A stretch of DNA of 18,018 nt from Candidatus Zixiibacteriota bacterium. GTDB lineage: Bacteria > Zixibacteria > MSB-5A5 > GN15 > FEB-12. Where the stretch lies: assembly GCA_030642845.1 (NCBI GenBank), contig DAOWMZ010000003.1:1-18018 (forward strand), read 5' to 3'. The notes beneath the pieces are model-generated. The model saw only the letters and a program-made list of their open reading frames with translations, ran no database searches and was not told where the DNA came from. Position numbers and translations under genes: made by a program. Below, one piece after another: positions 1-7,937 of the stretch (its first letter is position 1; each line of letters opens with the position of its first letter).

Positions 1-575
1 CAGCCGAACAGGAAGCAACCCTCAATCGCCTCCGTCAGCAGCGGCAAGCCCTGGAAAACCTGAAGCCCCAGCTAGCCCAGTTGGAGGAGCGCCTCACTAA
101 GACCTCAAGCGACCTGAAACGCTGGGATGACCAGCTTAATCAGCACCGAGCCAGGATTAAGGAGTACCAAGGGGTAATCGCCCAGGCTTCCACCATCGAG
201 GATGGCTTTACCCAATTCAGTCAAGCCAACAAACTAAACGACCGACTTAACCAGCAGCTAAGGCAGGTTAATACCCTGAGTCAGCGCAAATATCAGCTAG
301 AGCAGTCCATTAACCAAGCCAGTCAAGTCCTGCTCAGGGAACATGCTGTCGCCCAAAGCCGAATTAGTCAACTGGAAACCGGCTTACAACAACTACCCTC
401 GCTCAATGAGGAATTACGCCAGACACGAGTCGAATTAGAGCAGCTAGCCCCCCTGGAAGAGGAGTTAAGCCGTAAACAACAGACGAGCAAGCAGGCGCAG
501 TCCCAAATCAACTCGCTGGAGGTAGCCGAAGCTCAGTTAAAACGGGAGATACGGGAACTGGGGGAAAAGCTTGAT
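1..575 (+). other. SbcC/Rad50/SMC-like coiled-coil fragment, probably from a different genome
   Basis: The translation in frame 3 is a long heptad-like coiled coil rich in Leu, Gln, Glu and Arg, with phrases such as LEEELSRKQQ and LKREIRELGEKL. This is typical of the arm that leads into the zinc hook of SbcC/Rad50-like ATPases. No ATPase motif or CxxC hook is inside the window. The first 60 bases hold 37 G or C, whereas bases 601-660 hold 26, so composition drops at the join with SerRS. I read this as foreign sequence joined by an assembly error; an ancient gene fusion is the less likely alternative. Confidence 0.6.
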
Positions 576-1406
576 ATTCTTGATCTTCAGGCAGCATCCA
601 AAATTTCCGGTTCTGGTTTTTATGTCCTTAAGGGATTGGGTGCTCAACTCCATAGGGCTTTGATTAGCTATATGCTCGACATCCACACCAAAGATGGATT
701 CACTGAGTATTTTGTCCCTTATCTTGTAACATCAAATACAATGTTTGGAACCGGACAACTTCCGAAAATGGAAGAGGATATGTATAAAACTGCGGTTGAC
801 GATGATGATCTGTATTTAATACCTACTGCTGAAGTTCCCCTTTCCAATATGTTTAAAAAAGAGATTCTCTCCTATGAACAGCTTCCTATATATATTGTTG
901 CTCACACTCCCTGTTTTCGACGTGAAGCCGGTGCGGCAGGAAAAGATACTCGCGGTATGTTGAGGGTGCACCAGTTCGACAAAGTGGAATTAGTTAAAAT
1001 TGTCCATCCGGAATCTTCTCCCGATGAACATCTGTCCCTTTTAGCCCAGGCAGAAAAAGTTCTTCAGGGATTAAAACTTCCCTATAGGGTAGCTGAACTT
1101 GCTACCAGTGACCTTTCTTTTGCCGCGTCTCGATGTTATGATATCGAACTCTGGGCTCCCGGTGTGGAAAATTGGCTGGAGATTTCATCGGTATCCAACT
1201 TTATGGATTTTCAGGCTCGAAGAATGGGATGTCGTTTCCGTGATGAAGAGAAAAAAGTTAAATTCCCACACACGCTCAACGGTTCCGGGGTCGCTCTGGC
1301 CAGATTGATTCCTGCAATTATCGAAAATTACCAGAATGCAGATGGTACAATCAGAATTCCTGAGGCATTACAACCCTATATGAAGGGGATAACAAAAATA
1401 GGCTGA
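3..1406 (+). CDS. serS: Seryl-tRNA synthetase catalytic domain (5' part replaced by SbcC-like coiled coil; chimeric ORF, open at left edge)
   Basis: From about 580 onward the protein is class II seryl-tRNA synthetase, which charges tRNA-Ser with serine using ATP in the cytoplasm. Visible marks are KISGSGFYVLKG, the serine/ATP-site PTAEVPLSN (around 822-848), motif 2 FRREAGAAGKDTRG (from 915), the DFQARR segment and motif 3 NGSGVALAR (from 1278). The normal N-terminal antiparallel coiled-coil tRNA-binding arm and the first part of the catalytic domain, about 150 residues, are absent. In their place the frame carries a Gln/Glu/Leu-rich SMC/SbcC-type coiled coil that continues beyond the left edge without a stop; the first in-window start-like codon is a TTG at 81, which I do not regard as a real start. 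The stop TGA overlaps the ATG of the next kinase gene. The SerRS identity is secure; the fusion is probably artefactual. Confidence 0.85.
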   Translation, partial: AEQEATLNRLRQQRQALENLKPQLAQLEERLTKTSSDLKRWDDQLNQHRARIKEYQGVIAQASTIEDGFTQFSQANKLNDRLNQQLRQVNTLSQRKYQLEQSINQASQVLLREHAVAQSRISQLETGLQQLPSLNEELRQTRVELEQLAPLEEELSRKQQTSKQAQSQINSLEVAEAQLKREIRELGEKLDILDLQAASKISGSGFYVLKGLGAQLHRALISYMLDIHTKDGFTEYFVPYLVTSNTMFGTGQLPKMEEDMYKTAVDDDDLYLIPTAEVPLSNMFKKEILSYEQLPIYIVAHTPCFRREAGAAGKDTRGMLRVHQFDKVELVKIVHPESSPDEHLSLLAQAEKVLQGLKLPYRVAELATSDLSFAASRCYDIELWAPGVENWLEISSVSNFMDFQARRMGCRFRDEEKKVKFPHTLNGSGVALARLIPAIIENYQNADGTIRIPEALQPYMKGITKIG

Positions 1407-2686
1407 TGGCTGAAACAGCAAAAAATACAGGTTTTTTTGATCGCCTCTATATTGGCAAATCTACATTTTTTAAGATCTTTCTTCTGATAGGCGTTGCGGT
1501 TATATCGAGTGTTTTTATCTGGTACACATTCCAGGTAATCGACCAGTTAAATAAAAATACCAGATCGCAGGTTGATAAATATGTTAAGATGTGGCAATTG
1601 GTAGCCAACTCTCCAACATCGGGGCAGGAACTTCAGTTTATCTTTGATGAAATTATTGTCAAAGCCGATTTCCCGATTATAGTTCTTAATGAAAATGAAA
1701 CCCCGATTCACTGGCGCAATATCGAGAATATTTCTCCGACTGATTATTCCGATACCACTAAAGCAAAACTTGTAAAAGAAGCTAGGGACATGATTGACCA
1801 GCACGGCAAGATTCCTTTGGAGTTTGGTGGAGGAAGGGTAAATTATTTCTGCTATGGTGATTCAAAAGTAATTAAGCAATTGACCATGATGCCATTTATT
1901 GAAATAGGGATTGTTCTTGCTTTTATGATGGTGGCCATTATTGGTTTTCAAAATATCAAAAGAAGCGAAGAACGCAACATATGGGTGGGAATGGCCAAAG
2001 AGACAGCGCATCAGTTGGGGACGCCGATATCATCATTGATGGGTTGGATCGAAGTCATGACTGGTGAAACCGAACTCTCAGAGCTTAATGATGAAGAAAA
2101 AGAGAGGCTTAAAGAAGCTCTCAGCAATATGTGGGTCGATGTTAACCGTCTTAATAAAATTGCAAACCGCTTTGGGCAGATCGGCTCAATCCCCACTTTG
2201 CAGGAATGCGATCTTAATCAGTTATTAAGAGATACAGTTGAGTATTATCGCCGCCGTCTGCCATTCGAAGGAAAAGGAATAACTCTTGAATTAATCACCG
2301 GAGAAATTCCCTTATTGAAATTAAATAACGAACTGTTTAGCTGGGCAGTAGAAAACTTGATCAAAAATGCTCTCCAGGTTGTTGATTCCCGTACCGGAAG
2401 AATAGAAATAAAAACCGAACTGCACTCTTCTCAAAAATGTGTTATAGTTGAAATAACCGATAACGGTCCGGGTGTCTCCAAAGTAGCCGCTCGTAAAATT
2501 TTCAGGGCAGGGTTTACAACCAAAAAAAGAGGATGGGGTCTGGGCTTGACTCTGGTCAGGCGAATTGTTGAAGAATATCATTCCGGCAGGGTGATACTAA
2601 AAAAATCAGGTCCGGGGCAAACAGTATTTGAAATACAACTACCGGTCATCGGAAATGAAAAGGATAATAATGACTGCTCAAACTAA
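1406..2686 (+). CDS. Membrane sensor histidine kinase (candidate PorY-like partner of PorX)
   Basis: A 426-residue inner-membrane sensor kinase. TM1 lies at about residues 20-44 and TM2 at about 160-182, enclosing a periplasmic sensor region of about 115 residues. The cytoplasmic part starts without an evident HAMP domain. The phospho-acceptor is His202 in KETAHQLGTPISS, an H-box variant with QLGTP. The HATPase domain shows the N-box NLIKNALQ (around 318-325), G1 DNGPGV (352-357) and G2 GWGLGL (376-381). It should autophosphorylate and pass the phosphate to a response regulator. Its ATG overlaps the serS stop and its 3' end overlaps porX by 17 nt, so porX is the natural partner. In Porphyromonas the PorX kinase PorY is also a two-TM histidine kinase; whether this gene is orthologous is inference. 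Confidence 0.9.
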   Translation: MAETAKNTGFFDRLYIGKSTFFKIFLLIGVAVISSVFIWYTFQVIDQLNKNTRSQVDKYVKMWQLVANSPTSGQELQFIFDEIIVKADFPIIVLNENETPIHWRNIENISPTDYSDTTKAKLVKEARDMIDQHGKIPLEFGGGRVNYFCYGDSKVIKQLTMMPFIEIGIVLAFMMVAIIGFQNIKRSEERNIWVGMAKETAHQLGTPISSLMGWIEVMTGETELSELNDEEKERLKEALSNMWVDVNRLNKIANRFGQIGSIPTLQECDLNQLLRDTVEYYRRRLPFEGKGITLELITGEIPLLKLNNELFSWAVENLIKNALQVVDSRTGRIEIKTELHSSQKCVIVEITDNGPGVSKVAARKIFRAGFTTKKRGWGLGLTLVRRIVEEYHSGRVILKKSGPGQTVFEIQLPVIGNEKDNNDCSN

Positions 2687-4229
2687 CAGCAAAAAAATTC
2701 TCTGGGTTGATGATGAAATAGATTCTTTAAAGCCGCATATGCTCTTTCTGGAAAAGCGAGGGTATAAATTGATCGGGGCTATCTCCGGTGATGATGCTCT
2801 TGAGCTGGTTAAAAAAAATCATTATGATCTGGTGCTTCTTGATGAAATGATGCCCGGCAAAGACGGCTTGACCACATTGGAAGAGATCAAGGAAATTCAG
2901 CCACATTTACCGGTGGTGATGGTCACCAAGTCTGAAGAAGAGTCCCTCATGGAAGAAGCAATCGGCCAGAAAATAGATGACTATTTAGTCAAACCGGTCA
3001 ATCCTTCGCAGGTACTTATCGTTATCAAAAGACTTCTCGATTCCCGTAAGATAATCAGTGGGTCATCGATGAAACGCTACATGACTGAAATAAATAAATT
3101 CAACCAGAAATTATACGGTCCGATGAAACCGGAAGACTGGTACGATGCCGCCCGGATTCTTTCTTACTGGAATCTTGAATTGGATGCCAATGCTGATGTT
3201 GGTCTTGAGCAGACATTGGAAGGAACCCGCAAAGAATGGAATAATGAATTTACCAAGTATATTGAGAATCATTACCCTGATTGGCTTCACAGCAAAAATC
3301 GACCCGTTCTTTCATCTGATGTTACAAAAAAATACGTGATTCCGCGCCTTAAGAAAAAAGAGAAGGTTTGCTTAATCGTTGTTGATTGTATGCGGCTGGA
3401 TCAATGGATGTTAGTCGAACCGTTATTGGCAGAATTTTATAACATTGACAGAAAATATTATTACTCAATGCTTCCTACAGCAACTCCCTTTGCAAGAAAT
3501 GCTCTTTTTGCCGGGATGTTTCCCAAGGAAATTCACAAAGTGTATCCGGATAACTATAGATCCAATGAGGAGGGTTCACTTAACCGTATGGAAGATCGTT
3601 TTTTTGAAGATAACCTTGCCCGCAACGGTGTCCGTTTTAAGAAACCACCCCGCTATGTAAAGATTTTTAATAATACCGAGGGAGAAGTTGTTGCCAAAAA
3701 AATATCAGATTTTTTCAATCATGATGTTGTCACATTTGTTTTTAACTTTTTAGATATTCTGGCTCACAAACGCTCCAATAATGTTATTTTAAAAGAGATC
3801 GCTGGCAGTGAAGCCGCTTTTAGATCTTTGATGAAAAGCTGGTTTATTCATTCCCCGTTGTTCTCGATTCTGAAATCATTTGCCAAAAAAGACTACACTG
3901 TAATTATTACTTCTGATCATGGCTCAGTTCATTGTCATCGGGGTACATTGGCGCATGGCCGCCGATCAACATCAACTAACCTGAGATACAAATATGGCGA
4001 TAACCTTAATTCTGATCCTAAAGATTCAATCCTGATAAAAAAACCGGAGCAGTGGCAGCTTCCAAAATTTACTCTTGCCACAACATATATTATTGCTAAA
4101 GAGGATTTCTTTTTTGTATATCCCAATAACTATAACGAAATGGTAAGGCAGTTCCAGGATTCATTCCAGCATGGCGGTATTTCACTTGAAGAAATGGTCG
4201 TTCCGCTGGCAATTATGACACCCAGGTAA
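2670..4229 (+). CDS. porX: PorX: response regulator with PglZ (alkaline phosphatase superfamily) effector domain
   Basis: A 519-residue protein, close to the usual length of about 520 for PorX. Residues 1-125 form a CheY-like receiver with acidic residues DDE at 14-16, phospho-acceptor Asp58 in LVLLDEMMPG and Lys108. A helical linker leads to the PglZ domain, which carries the metal-site pattern of the phosphatase superfamily: VVDCMRLDQW (Asp239), PTATPFARN with Thr272 as probable nucleophile, LDILAHKR (Asp362, His366), TSDHG (Asp416, His417) and HGGISLEE (His501). PorX in Bacteroidetes controls type IX secretion genes and hydrolyses cyclic oligonucleotides and related phosphodiesters. I chose ATG 2670 because AAAAGGA lies 5 nt upstream and the receiver domain begins immediately; an upstream TTG at 2628 and ATG at 2658 are in frame but add only unstructured residues. 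It overlaps the kinase gene and is followed 3 nt later by tsaE. Confidence 0.92.
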   Translation: MTAQTNSKKILWVDDEIDSLKPHMLFLEKRGYKLIGAISGDDALELVKKNHYDLVLLDEMMPGKDGLTTLEEIKEIQPHLPVVMVTKSEEESLMEEAIGQKIDDYLVKPVNPSQVLIVIKRLLDSRKIISGSSMKRYMTEINKFNQKLYGPMKPEDWYDAARILSYWNLELDANADVGLEQTLEGTRKEWNNEFTKYIENHYPDWLHSKNRPVLSSDVTKKYVIPRLKKKEKVCLIVVDCMRLDQWMLVEPLLAEFYNIDRKYYYSMLPTATPFARNALFAGMFPKEIHKVYPDNYRSNEEGSLNRMEDRFFEDNLARNGVRFKKPPRYVKIFNNTEGEVVAKKISDFFNHDVVTFVFNFLDILAHKRSNNVILKEIAGSEAAFRSLMKSWFIHSPLFSILKSFAKKDYTVIITSDHGSVHCHRGTLAHGRRSTSTNLRYKYGDNLNSDPKDSILIKKPEQWQLPKFTLATTYIIAKEDFFFVYPNNYNEMVRQFQDSFQHGGISLEEMVVPLAIMTPR

Positions 4230-4232
4230 AAT

Positions 4233-4673
4233 ATGGCATCAATTCTTAAAGCAGTATCTCATAGTGAAGAAGAAACTCTTAGATTGGCTGAGAAGATCAG
4301 TCTGTTTTTTAAGAAGGGGGATGTAGTTATCCTGACCGGAGAACTCGGAGCAGGGAAAACCATTTTTGTTAAAGGTATTGCCAGGGGTTTGGGGATAGAT
4401 ACTGCGCTGGTAAATTCTCCATCATATACTATTGTAAATGAATACCGAGGAGGGAGTAAATCACTTTTTCATTTTGATTTGTATCGTTTGGGAAATATTT
4501 CCGAACTGTATGAAACCGGCTGGGATGATTATATGCAGAAGGATGGTATTATGGTTGTTGAATGGGGAGAAAAAGGAGAAGTAAACCTCCCTATACCGAG
4601 ATATCAGGTTTCCTTTAAAATTCTTGATGATACTGAACGTGAAATTAATATTACTGTGATTAAAAATGACTAA
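4233..4673 (+). CDS. tsaE: TsaE, ATPase of the t6A tRNA-modification complex
   Basis: A 146-residue P-loop protein that drives turnover of the TsaB-TsaD complex making N6-threonylcarbamoyladenosine at position 37 of ANN-decoding tRNAs. Walker A GELGAGKT is at residues 36-43, followed by the family signatures SPSYTIVNEY (62-71), FDLYRL (81-86) and VVEWGEK (108-114). Length matches the family. It starts 3 nt after the porX stop, and its own stop lies inside the first codons of tsaB, so the three are almost certainly cotranscribed. A porX-tsaE order also occurs in many Bacteroidetes as I recall it. Confidence 0.95.
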   Translation: MASILKAVSHSEEETLRLAEKISLFFKKGDVVILTGELGAGKTIFVKGIARGLGIDTALVNSPSYTIVNEYRGGSKSLFHFDLYRLGNISELYETGWDDYMQKDGIMVVEWGEKGEVNLPIPRYQVSFKILDDTEREINITVIKND

Positions 4674-5355
4674 AGAATATAACAACATATTGGTGATAGA
4701 TTCATCGACCAGAATTTTAAGGCTCGGACTCCAGTTCGGAGGAGATCGGTTAATTCAATCGACTGAAAAGAATGAAAAATCACATGGACAATTTATCATA
4801 AAAAAAATCGGTGAATTGTTCCAATCAGCCTCGCTTGAAATGAAAGATCTGGATGCTATAGTAGTGGGGCTTGGCCCCGGTTCATTTACCGGACTCAGGA
4901 TTGGGTTAGCGGCTGCCAAAGGAATCGCGGTGGCACTTGACATTCCGATAGTAGGCGTGGATAGTTTTGAACAGGCAGCATACTGGCTAAAGAATGTTGA
5001 AGATACTATTTGTGTAATAGTTCCACTTAATCGGGATGAGTCTATTTGCGGTTTTATCAATTTTGGACAGTATAATAAAAGTGAAACGAAAATTATTAAA
5101 TATAGTGATCTGTTTAATGAGATCGGGAATATGGCCGTTGCCGCTATTGGATTTGAACCGATGGAAAAATTCCCTGATATGGAAAACCATGATGTATCAT
5201 ATTATTTAAAATATGAAGCATCTGATTTAGTCTATCTGGGATTGGAAAAATTAAATAATGGGGATCTGGCTGATGTCGCCACCCTCGAACCAATGTATCT
5301 TCAAAAATCACAGGCAGAAATTCGATTTGACCAACGTCGAGAAGAAAATAAATAG
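4666..5355 (+). CDS. tsaB: TsaB, scaffold subunit of the t6A synthesis complex
   Basis: A 229-residue ASKHA-fold protein that dimerises with TsaD for t6A formation. The N-terminal strand ILVIDSSTR, the SHGQ motif and the diagnostic GLGPGSFTGLRIGLAAAKG (around residues 68-86) are all present. The second half is less conserved, as usual for TsaB. It overlaps the 3' end of tsaE by 8 nt and the probable start of rimI. The catalytic TsaD subunit is not in the window. No strong Shine-Dalgarno sequence is visible, so translation is probably coupled to tsaE. Confidence 0.95.
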   Translation: MTKEYNNILVIDSSTRILRLGLQFGGDRLIQSTEKNEKSHGQFIIKKIGELFQSASLEMKDLDAIVVGLGPGSFTGLRIGLAAAKGIAVALDIPIVGVDSFEQAAYWLKNVEDTICVIVPLNRDESICGFINFGQYNKSETKIIKYSDLFNEIGNMAVAAIGFEPMEKFPDMENHDVSYYLKYEASDLVYLGLEKLNNGDLADVATLEPMYLQKSQAEIRFDQRREENK

Positions 5356-5800
5356 TATTGTTATTCGTGATATGGTGATGTCGGATATCACCAATATTGC
5401 TGAAATGGAGAAAAAAATATTCTCCGATGCCTGGTCTAAATCGGTTTTTGAAGAGCAATTCGATGAAATTGGATGGGGTGGAGAAGTTGCTCTATGTAAT
5501 GATACAATAATAGGTTACTCATGTTTCTATATGACTGATGACGAAGCGCATTTAACCAATATTGCAGTGTTGCCGGAATATCGAAGAAAATTGGTTGCGA
5601 AAAGACTTCTGGAAAGTATCTTACGGCGTGCATCTGAGAATGAGTGCGGTTATGTTATTTTGGAAGTCCGGTTCAGCAATAGTGATGCGCGGGCTTTTTA
5701 TGAAAAGAATAGTTTCTCTTTGTTGTATCAGCAACCGGGATATTATAGCAATCCCAAAGAGGATGCTGTTATTATGGTGCGCTATTTGAATAAGGACTAA
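5327..5800 (+). CDS. rimI: RimI-like ribosomal protein/N-terminal alanine acetyltransferase
   Basis: A GNAT-fold acetyltransferase of about 157 residues, similar in length to RimI, which acetylates the N-terminus of ribosomal protein S18. Features include the first strand IVIRDMVMSDI, HLTNIAVLPEYRRK before the acetyl-CoA loop, ILEVRFSNSDARAFYEK with candidate catalytic Glu113 and Tyr125, and the C-terminal GYYSNPKEDAVIM. The usual acetyl-CoA loop R-x-x-G-x-G/A reads R-R-K-L-V-A here, so the first glycine is replaced by leucine. The start is uncertain: no ATG fits the domain boundary. I chose TTG 5327, overlapping tsaB; ATG 5258 or 5273 would add an unlikely tail, and ATG 5372 would remove the first strand. 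The tsaB-rimI neighbourhood supports the assignment. Confidence 0.88.
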   Translation: MTNVEKKINSIVIRDMVMSDITNIAEMEKKIFSDAWSKSVFEEQFDEIGWGGEVALCNDTIIGYSCFYMTDDEAHLTNIAVLPEYRRKLVAKRLLESILRRASENECGYVILEVRFSNSDARAFYEKNSFSLLYQQPGYYSNPKEDAVIMVRYLNKD

Positions 5801-5814
5801 TGTTGGTATAAAAT

Positions 5815-6657
5815 ATGGCGTGGTTTAAAAAAGACAAGCAGGGTCTTGCAACCCAGGAAAAAAGAAATATTCCCGAAGGGATCTGGACCAAGTGCCAGTC
5901 CTGCGGTGAAGTTGTTTATGGAAAGAAGATGGAAGACCTTCTCTGGGTCTGTCCCACCTGTGATTTCCATTTCCGTATTCCCAGTCAGAAATATATCTCG
6001 CTCCTTTTGGATGATGGCAAATTGGAAGAGTATGATATTGATCTAACTTCCAAAGATCCCCTGAAATTCAAAGACTCCAAAAAATATCCTGACCGTATTG
6101 AGACTGCCCAGAAAAAAACCGGTAAAAAAGAAGGTATCGTAGCCGGAATCGGGAAAATGGACGGTATTGAAATCTCTTTTGCTATAATGAATTTTCAATT
6201 TATTGGCGGCTCAATGGGTTCTGTCGTGGGAGAGAAAATAGCCCGGGCAATAGAACGTGCAATAGAAAAAGAAATCCCGCTTATTATTGTTTCCTCATCA
6301 GGGGGAGCCAGAATGCAGGAAGGGATTTTAGCCTTGATGCAGATGGCTAAAACCTCAGCATTACTTGCAGTTCTAAGCGAAAAGAAAATCCCATATATTT
6401 CTATTCTTACCAACCCGACTACTGCCGGTGTGATGGCATCTTATGCCTCGCTTGGCGATGTTATAATAGCCGAACCAAAAGCCCTGCTCGGTTTTGCCGG
6501 CCCCAGAGTTATTCAACAGACAATTGGACAGGATCTGCCGGAAGGATTCCAATCTTCGGAATTTTTCTTGAACAGGGGTTTTCTCGATAAAATAGTAAAC
6601 CGTAAAGATCTTCGTGATACAGTCATCTCTTTGATAAAATTCATGTGGAGAAAATAA
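5815..6657 (+). CDS. accD: Acetyl-CoA carboxylase carboxyltransferase subunit beta
   Basis: A 280-residue cytoplasmic protein, normal length for AccD, which with AccA transfers carboxyl from biotin to acetyl-CoA to form malonyl-CoA for fatty acid synthesis. The N-terminal zinc ribbon has Cys27-x2-Cys30 and Cys46-x2-Cys49. The crotonase-like carboxyltransferase core follows, with GGSMGSVVGEK (131-141), the oxyanion-hole segment SSGGARMQEG (161-170), LTNPTTAGVMASYA (about 198-211) and FAGPRVIQQT. It lies 14 nt after rimI, and its TAA overlaps the ATG of folC. An accD-folC pairing is common in bacteria. No AccA gene is in the window. Confidence 0.97.
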   Translation: MAWFKKDKQGLATQEKRNIPEGIWTKCQSCGEVVYGKKMEDLLWVCPTCDFHFRIPSQKYISLLLDDGKLEEYDIDLTSKDPLKFKDSKKYPDRIETAQKKTGKKEGIVAGIGKMDGIEISFAIMNFQFIGGSMGSVVGEKIARAIERAIEKEIPLIIVSSSGGARMQEGILALMQMAKTSALLAVLSEKKIPYISILTNPTTAGVMASYASLGDVIIAEPKALLGFAGPRVIQQTIGQDLPEGFQSSEFFLNRGFLDKIVNRKDLRDTVISLIKFMWRK

Positions 6658-7937
6658 TGCCCCGGCATTCATATTACTCTGCGGAACGGTTTTTACTTTC
6701 CCGCGAGTTTTTTGGTATGAAACTTGGTCTGGAAAATATCACTGGATTTTTAGAGTCAATCGGTTCACCTCAAAATAATTATAAAACAATACATATTGCC
6801 GGAACCAATGGTAAAGGTTCCACTGCCGTAATGCTGGCATCGATCTTAAAAGCCCAGGGATATAAAACCGGCTTGTTCACTTCGCCTCATCTGGTAAGTC
6901 TTCGGGAAAGAGTCACTGTTAACGGAAGAAAAATATCCCAAACCTCGATTTGTACCTTTGTAGATCACTATCGCAAAATACTGAGCAAGCGCAAGCTTTC
7001 CTTTTTTGAAGTTATTACCGCAATGGCTCTATATTATTTTAATAGGGTAAAAGTGGATGTGGCTGTTATTGAAACCGGACTTGGCGGAAGACTTGATGCT
7101 TCTAATGTTCTAAAACCGGAAATTACAATTACTACCGATATAAGCAAAGATCATATAGAAATTCTTGGTTCCAGCCTGTCTAAGATTGCTTACGAAAAAG
7201 CGGGAATAATCAAACCCGGGGTTCCGCATTTGATTGGGATACTGCCTGAACCAGCCAGAAATGTAATGATTAAACGATGCAAATTAAAAAAAGCACCTTT
7301 GCATATTTTGAAAAAAAACGAATTTAAAACTTATATCAATGCCAACAAATTAGACTTTATCTCCAACGGTTATTCGATAAATAATCTTAAGCCTCAGATG
7401 TACGGAGAGCATCAATTACGAAACTCAGCCCTGGTTGTTAAGGCAGCATCTGTCTTAAATGAAAATGGATTGAAAATAAAAAAGAGAGCAATTCGCGAGG
7501 GATTAGCCAAAGCATTCTGGCCGGGAAGATTCCAGATTATTGAAAGAAAAACAAAACCGACTCTTGTATTCGATGTTTGCCATAATACCGGTGGAGTGAC
7601 TGCCTTTGTAGAATCAATCAGAAATCGATTCCCAAATAAAAAAGTACACATTATAACCGGAGTTGTGAAGCGTAAAGAACACCAGAAAATGTTTGATCTA
7701 CTTGGACAGTTAACGGAAAGTTTTCATCTGGTCCCTCTGGCAACGCATCGCACAACAGATCTGGACGACTTATGTCGTTCTATTAACTGGCGAGAACGTA
7801 TTATCTATAGACATAAATCACTTCGTACTGCTTATAAAAAGGTTCTGAAAACGTCCGAAAGTGACGATATTATAATTATTGTTGGTTCCCATTTTTTGGT
7901 GGGTGAATTTTTTGATAAAAAATTAGCTTATGAGTAA
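6657..7937 (+). CDS. folC: Bifunctional folylpolyglutamate synthase/dihydrofolate synthase
   Basis: A 426-residue Mur-ligase-type enzyme that adds glutamate to folates, and possibly to dihydropteroate. The P-loop is AGTNGKGST (48-56), followed by TSPHL (75-79), FFEVITAMA, ETGLGGRLDASN (139-150), DHIEILG (165-171) and EKAGIIKPG (180-188). The C-terminal domain motif that usually reads DGAHNP is DVCHNTGG here, a modest deviation. Start ATG 6657 is chosen over an in-frame GTG at 6645 because GGAG at 6647-6650 is well placed and the ATG shares a base with the accD stop. The next gene begins within its last codons. Confidence 0.95.
   Translation: MPRHSYYSAERFLLSREFFGMKLGLENITGFLESIGSPQNNYKTIHIAGTNGKGSTAVMLASILKAQGYKTGLFTSPHLVSLRERVTVNGRKISQTSICTFVDHYRKILSKRKLSFFEVITAMALYYFNRVKVDVAVIETGLGGRLDASNVLKPEITITTDISKDHIEILGSSLSKIAYEKAGIIKPGVPHLIGILPEPARNVMIKRCKLKKAPLHILKKNEFKTYINANKLDFISNGYSINNLKPQMYGEHQLRNSALVVKAASVLNENGLKIKKRAIREGLAKAFWPGRFQIIERKTKPTLVFDVCHNTGGVTAFVESIRNRFPNKKVHIITGVVKRKEHQKMFDLLGQLTESFHLVPLATHRTTDLDDLCRSINWRERIIYRHKSLRTAYKKVLKTSESDDIIIIVGSHFLVGEFFDKKLAYE

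Noticed and set aside
1..1406. Genuine SbcC-SerRS fusion protein as a new system
   Set aside because: Loss of the essential tRNA-binding arm, the composition change and the shared words at the join are better explained by an assembly chimera.
2628..2669. Longer N-terminus for PorX from a TTG at 2628 or ATG at 2658
   Set aside because: The extension lies inside the kinase gene and adds no recognisable domain; ATG 2670 has a good ribosome binding site and gives the family length.
5258..5326. ATG 5258 as start of rimI
   Set aside because: It would overlap tsaB by nearly 100 nt and add over 20 residues absent from the family.
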